The notes below the pieces were generated by a model. That model was not told the DNA's origin, made no database searches, and saw only the letters and a list, made by a program, of their open reading frames with translations. 8,330 bases of DNA from Lysobacterales bacterium. GTDB lineage: Bacteria > Pseudomonadota > Gammaproteobacteria > Xanthomonadales > Rhodanobacteraceae. This document shows positions 6,437-8,330 of the stretch, one piece after another. The position numbers were made by a program, and so were the translations under genes. The stretch lies in contig JAAFHE010000132.1 in assembly GCA_013298265.1 (NCBI GenBank), positions 1-8,330 on the forward strand, written 5' to 3'. The number at the start of each line of letters is the position of its first letter. Position 1 is the stretch's first letter.

Positions 6437-6531
6437 TTTGCGGTCTGCGCCACCGCTGCCTCAGCGTTGGCGAGGTAGCCGTGTGCAAGTGTGAACTCGA
6501 ACCGTGCGGCGGCGTCCTCTGGCAGGTTGTT

Positions 6532-6557
6532 GAGAAAGGAGCAGAAACTCCTTTCTC
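6532..6557. repeat. Perfect 10-bp hairpin near the left end of the element
   Basis: GAGAAAGGAG and CTCCTTTCTC flank a six-base loop (CAGAAA). The stem overlaps the inner part of the left terminal repeat. No T-run follows on either strand, so it is not a standard intrinsic terminator. Confidence 0.75.
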
Positions 6558-6624
6558 GATCGAACGGCGTAAGCAGAGCTCGCGCACGTTCTCCGAGAAT
6601 CAATCGCTCACGCGATCGACTCTC

Positions 6625-6647
6625 GCGCGATCCGTTCCGGATCGCGC
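6625..6647. repeat. Perfect 10-bp GC-rich hairpin
   Basis: GCGCGATCCG and CGGATCGCGC flank a three-base TTC loop. It directly abuts the next hairpin, sharing base 6647. Confidence 0.75.
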
Positions 6648-6676
6648 TAGCAGGCTGTTTCTCAACAGCCTGCTAG
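6647..6676. terminator. Perfect 13-bp hairpin, candidate bidirectional terminator or repeat end
   Basis: CTAGCAGGCTGTT and AACAGCCTGCTAG flank a four-base TCTC loop, giving the strongest stem in the window. It sits between two convergent genes, where a bidirectional terminator would be expected, but it lacks a T-tract on both sides. Its right arm forms the right inverted end of the 158-bp segment, so it may instead be the tip of a mobile repeat. The fold is certain; the function is not. Confidence 0.5.
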
Positions 6677-6769
6677 TCCGCATTTCTCACATCCGTTTGT
6701 GGCAAGCGCGGCGTCTCGGCGGCCGCAGTAGAAGGGGTGTGATAAAGGTGGGTCGGCTGCTGCGGCGCT

Positions 6770-8330
6770 TCACAGGTTCTGGTAGTTCGGTCCCGCACCG
6801 CCTTCCGGCGTGACCCAGGTGATGATCTGGTAGGGATCCTTGATGTCGCAGGTCTTGCAGTGCACGCAGTTGGCGGCATTGATCTGCAGGCGCTTGCCGG
6901 CGTCGTCGTTGACGATCTCGTAGACCCCGGCCGGGCAGAAGCGCTGGCACGGGTTCTGGTATTCCTCGGCGCAGCGCGTGACGCAGATGTTCGTGTCGAG
7001 CACCTTGAGGTGCACGGGCTGGTCCTCGTCGTGCTCGGTTGCGGCGAAATACACCGAGGCCAGGCGATCGCGCGGCGGCAGTGTGCGTTCGAGGAAATCG
7101 CGCTTGGGCTGTTCGAACTCGCCGACCTTGTGAAGCTGCTTCCAGTCGGCGTGGTTCTTCAGGGTCCACGGCGACAGGCCGGCGGTCAGCGTCTCCCAGC
7201 CGGCGTTGGCCAGCCCGAACCACAGTCCCTTGTGGAAGCCCGGCTTGATGTTGCGGACCTTGTGCAGTTCCTTCGCGACGGCCGAGGCGCGCAGCTTCGC
7301 GTCCCAGCCTTCGGGCACGCCGGTCGCGGCGATGTGTTCGGCCGCGAGCATGCCCGAGCGGATCGCCTGGTGCGTGCCCTTGATCTTCGGCACGTTGAGC
7401 AGGCCGGCGGCGTCGCCGATCAGCAGCGCGCCGGGCATCTCGCACTTGGGCAGCGACTGCCAGCCGCCGGCAGCGAGCGCGCGCGCGCCGTAGGACAGGA
7501 TGCTGCCGCCTTCGAGCAGCGGCTTGACCGAGGGATGGTTCTTGAGCTGCTGGAACAGTTCGAACGGCGACAGCAGCGGGTCGGAATAGTCGAGCCCGGT
7601 GACGTAGCCGATTGCGACGCGATCCTGGTCGAGGTGATAGATGAAACTGCCGCCGTAGGTGGCGTTGTCGGCGGGCCAGCCCAGCGTGTGCACGACCTTT
7701 CCGGCTTCGGTGCGTCCCGGTGGCAGCTGCCACAGTTCCTTGATGCCGATGGACCAGGTCTGCGGATCGCAGTCTTTGTCCAGCGCATATTTCGCGATCA
7801 GTTGTTTCGAGAGATGGCCGCGCGCGCCTTCGCCGAGCACGGTGATCGGGGCGGTGATGTCGATGCCCGGCGTGTAGCCGGGCTTGTGCGAACCGTCCTT
7901 GGCCACGCCCATGTCGCCGATACGGACGCCGCAGACCGCGCCTGCCTCGTTGAACAGCGGCTCGGCCGCGGCAAAGCCCGGATAGATTTCGACACCCAGC
8001 GCCTCGGCCTGCGGGGCGAGCCAGGCGCACAGCGCGCCGAGCGATACGATGAAGTTGCCGTGGTTGTGCATCTGTGGCGGCACGACGGGCAGCTTCATCG
8101 CGCGCTCCTTGTCGCGCAGCCAGTAGAACTCGTCCCTGGTCACCGGTACGCAGATCGGCGGCGGATTCTTGCCCCATTCGGGCAGCAGTTCGTTAAGCGG
8201 CTCGGGCTCGATCACCGCGCCCGACAGGATATGCGCGCCGACGGTGGACGCTTTCTCGATGACGCAGACGCGGATGTCAGGCTTGAGCTGTTTGAGGCGG
8301 ATGGCGAAGGCGAGACCGGCAGGGCCTGCG
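6770..8330 (-). CDS. Electron transfer flavoprotein-ubiquinone oxidoreductase (ETF-QO), N-terminus outside window
   Basis: About 520 codons are visible, from the window edge to TGA at 6770-6772; family members are usually about 540-560 residues, so only the first few dozen are missing. The enzyme takes electrons from ETF, which collects them from acyl-CoA and other dehydrogenases, and passes them to ubiquinone at the inner membrane. The frame begins within the FAD-binding GPAGLAFAIRLKQ and continues through VIEKASTVGAHILSGAVIEP, PPQMHNHGNFIVSLG and the mid-domain GDAAGLLNVPKIKGTHQAI. The C-terminal 4Fe-4S part has RFCPAGVYE (Cys codon 6935-6937) and CVHCKTC (6848-6868), then DIKDPYQIITW and GGAGPNYQNL at the end. 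All four likely cluster cysteines are present. It is convergent to the polysaccharide operon and functionally unrelated to it. Confidence 0.97.
   Translation of the reverse strand, partial: AGPAGLAFAIRLKQLKPDIRVCVIEKASTVGAHILSGAVIEPEPLNELLPEWGKNPPPICVPVTRDEFYWLRDKERAMKLPVVPPQMHNHGNFIVSLGALCAWLAPQAEALGVEIYPGFAAAEPLFNEAGAVCGVRIGDMGVAKDGSHKPGYTPGIDITAPITVLGEGARGHLSKQLIAKYALDKDCDPQTWSIGIKELWQLPPGRTEAGKVVHTLGWPADNATYGGSFIYHLDQDRVAIGYVTGLDYSDPLLSPFELFQQLKNHPSVKPLLEGGSILSYGARALAAGGWQSLPKCEMPGALLIGDAAGLLNVPKIKGTHQAIRSGMLAAEHIAATGVPEGWDAKLRASAVAKELHKVRNIKPGFHKGLWFGLANAGWETLTAGLSPWTLKNHADWKQLHKVGEFEQPKRDFLERTLPPRDRLASVYFAATEHDEDQPVHLKVLDTNICVTRCAEEYQNPCQRFCPAGVYEIVNDDAGKRLQINAANCVHCKTCDIKDPYQIITWVTPEGGAGPNYQNL

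Larger units (their letters stand above)
6519..6676. mobile_element. MITE-like element candidate with 19-bp inverted ends
   Basis: CTGGCAGGTTGTTGAGAAA at 6519-6537 is repeated inverted at 6676-6658 as CTAGCAGGCTGTTGAGAAA, with 17 of 19 bases matching. The 158-bp segment between these ends contains no coding capacity and is almost entirely self-complementary locally. Short size, inverted termini and no transposase fit a non-autonomous transposable element. A GTCC occurs at both borders (6514-6517 and 6676-6679), but it is offset by two bases relative to the ends and is weak as a target duplication. Alternatives are a composite terminator or a REP-like repeat. Confidence 0.45.
6437..6769. other. 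Gene-poor, hairpin-rich border between two convergent transcription units
   Basis: No convincing complete gene lies here. The stretch separates the rightward polysaccharide operon from the leftward ETF-QO gene. It contains a 158-bp segment with inverted ends and three perfect hairpins (6519-6676). From 6677 to 6769 I see no promoter, terminator or ORF worth calling. A minus-strand frame at about 6424-6531 reads as protein-like but has no start or stop context that makes it a gene. Confidence 0.6.

Noticed and set aside
6136..6603. 155-codon minus-strand frame taken as a whole gene
   Set aside because: Most of it is antisense to the HPt-like gene and the 48-codon frame and is low-complexity Arg/Ala/Pro. 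Only about 6424-6531 looks protein-like, so it is kept as a weak finding only.
6687..8177. Long 496-codon minus-strand frame
   Set aside because: It is an Arg/Ala-rich shadow of the ETF-QO gene; the adjacent frame contains all family motifs.
1..8330. tRNA, rRNA or CRISPR arrays
   Set aside because: No cloverleaf, rRNA-like segment or regularly spaced repeats were seen on either strand.

Overview
The window is high-GC DNA with dense coding, many gene overlaps of 1 to 4 bases and strong GC3 bias. It looks like a proteobacterial chromosome. The ETF-QO at the right end and the Wza/Wzz-type export genes fit a beta- or gammaproteobacterium, and Lysobacterales is my best guess, but this is inference because no rRNA or marker gene is present.

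Left and centre (1 to about 6436) form one extracellular polysaccharide locus built around a divergent promoter region (3145-3307). Leftwards runs a large multi-SLBB outer-membrane polysaccharide export protein (GTG start at 3144), coupled by a TGATG overlap to a Wzz-type chain-length/co-polymerase protein that is cut by the window edge. Rightwards runs a compact operon. It starts with a monotopic phosphoglycosyl transferase (PGT) that should load the first sugar phosphate onto undecaprenyl phosphate. Next is a 504-residue three-part protein with a nucleotidyltransferase-like N-terminus, a left-handed beta-helix and a PGT-like C-terminus, in which both enzyme-like parts appear to have lost their catalytic residues. 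It is followed by a STAS anti-anti-sigma-type protein and a small HPt-like protein. The last frame, 48 codons, overlaps the HPt gene by ATGA and looks like the stub of a further gene. Every junction but one is a 1- or 4-base overlap, so the proteins are probably made together.

Between the operon and the next gene (6437-6769) is a gene-poor stretch. It holds three perfect hairpins inside a 158-bp segment bounded by 19-bp inverted repeats, which looks like a MITE-like element or a bidirectional terminator. On the far side, convergent to the operon, is the core metabolic gene for electron transfer flavoprotein-ubiquinone oxidoreductase, complete at its C-terminus and missing its extreme N-terminus at the window edge. 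The hairpin region therefore marks the border between the polysaccharide locus and housekeeping DNA.

The most novel content is the coupled pair of an intact PGT with a fused, apparently dead PGT paralogue, followed by a STAS-HPt pair. This suggests a polysaccharide initiation step with a non-catalytic partner and a dedicated phospho-signalling output.
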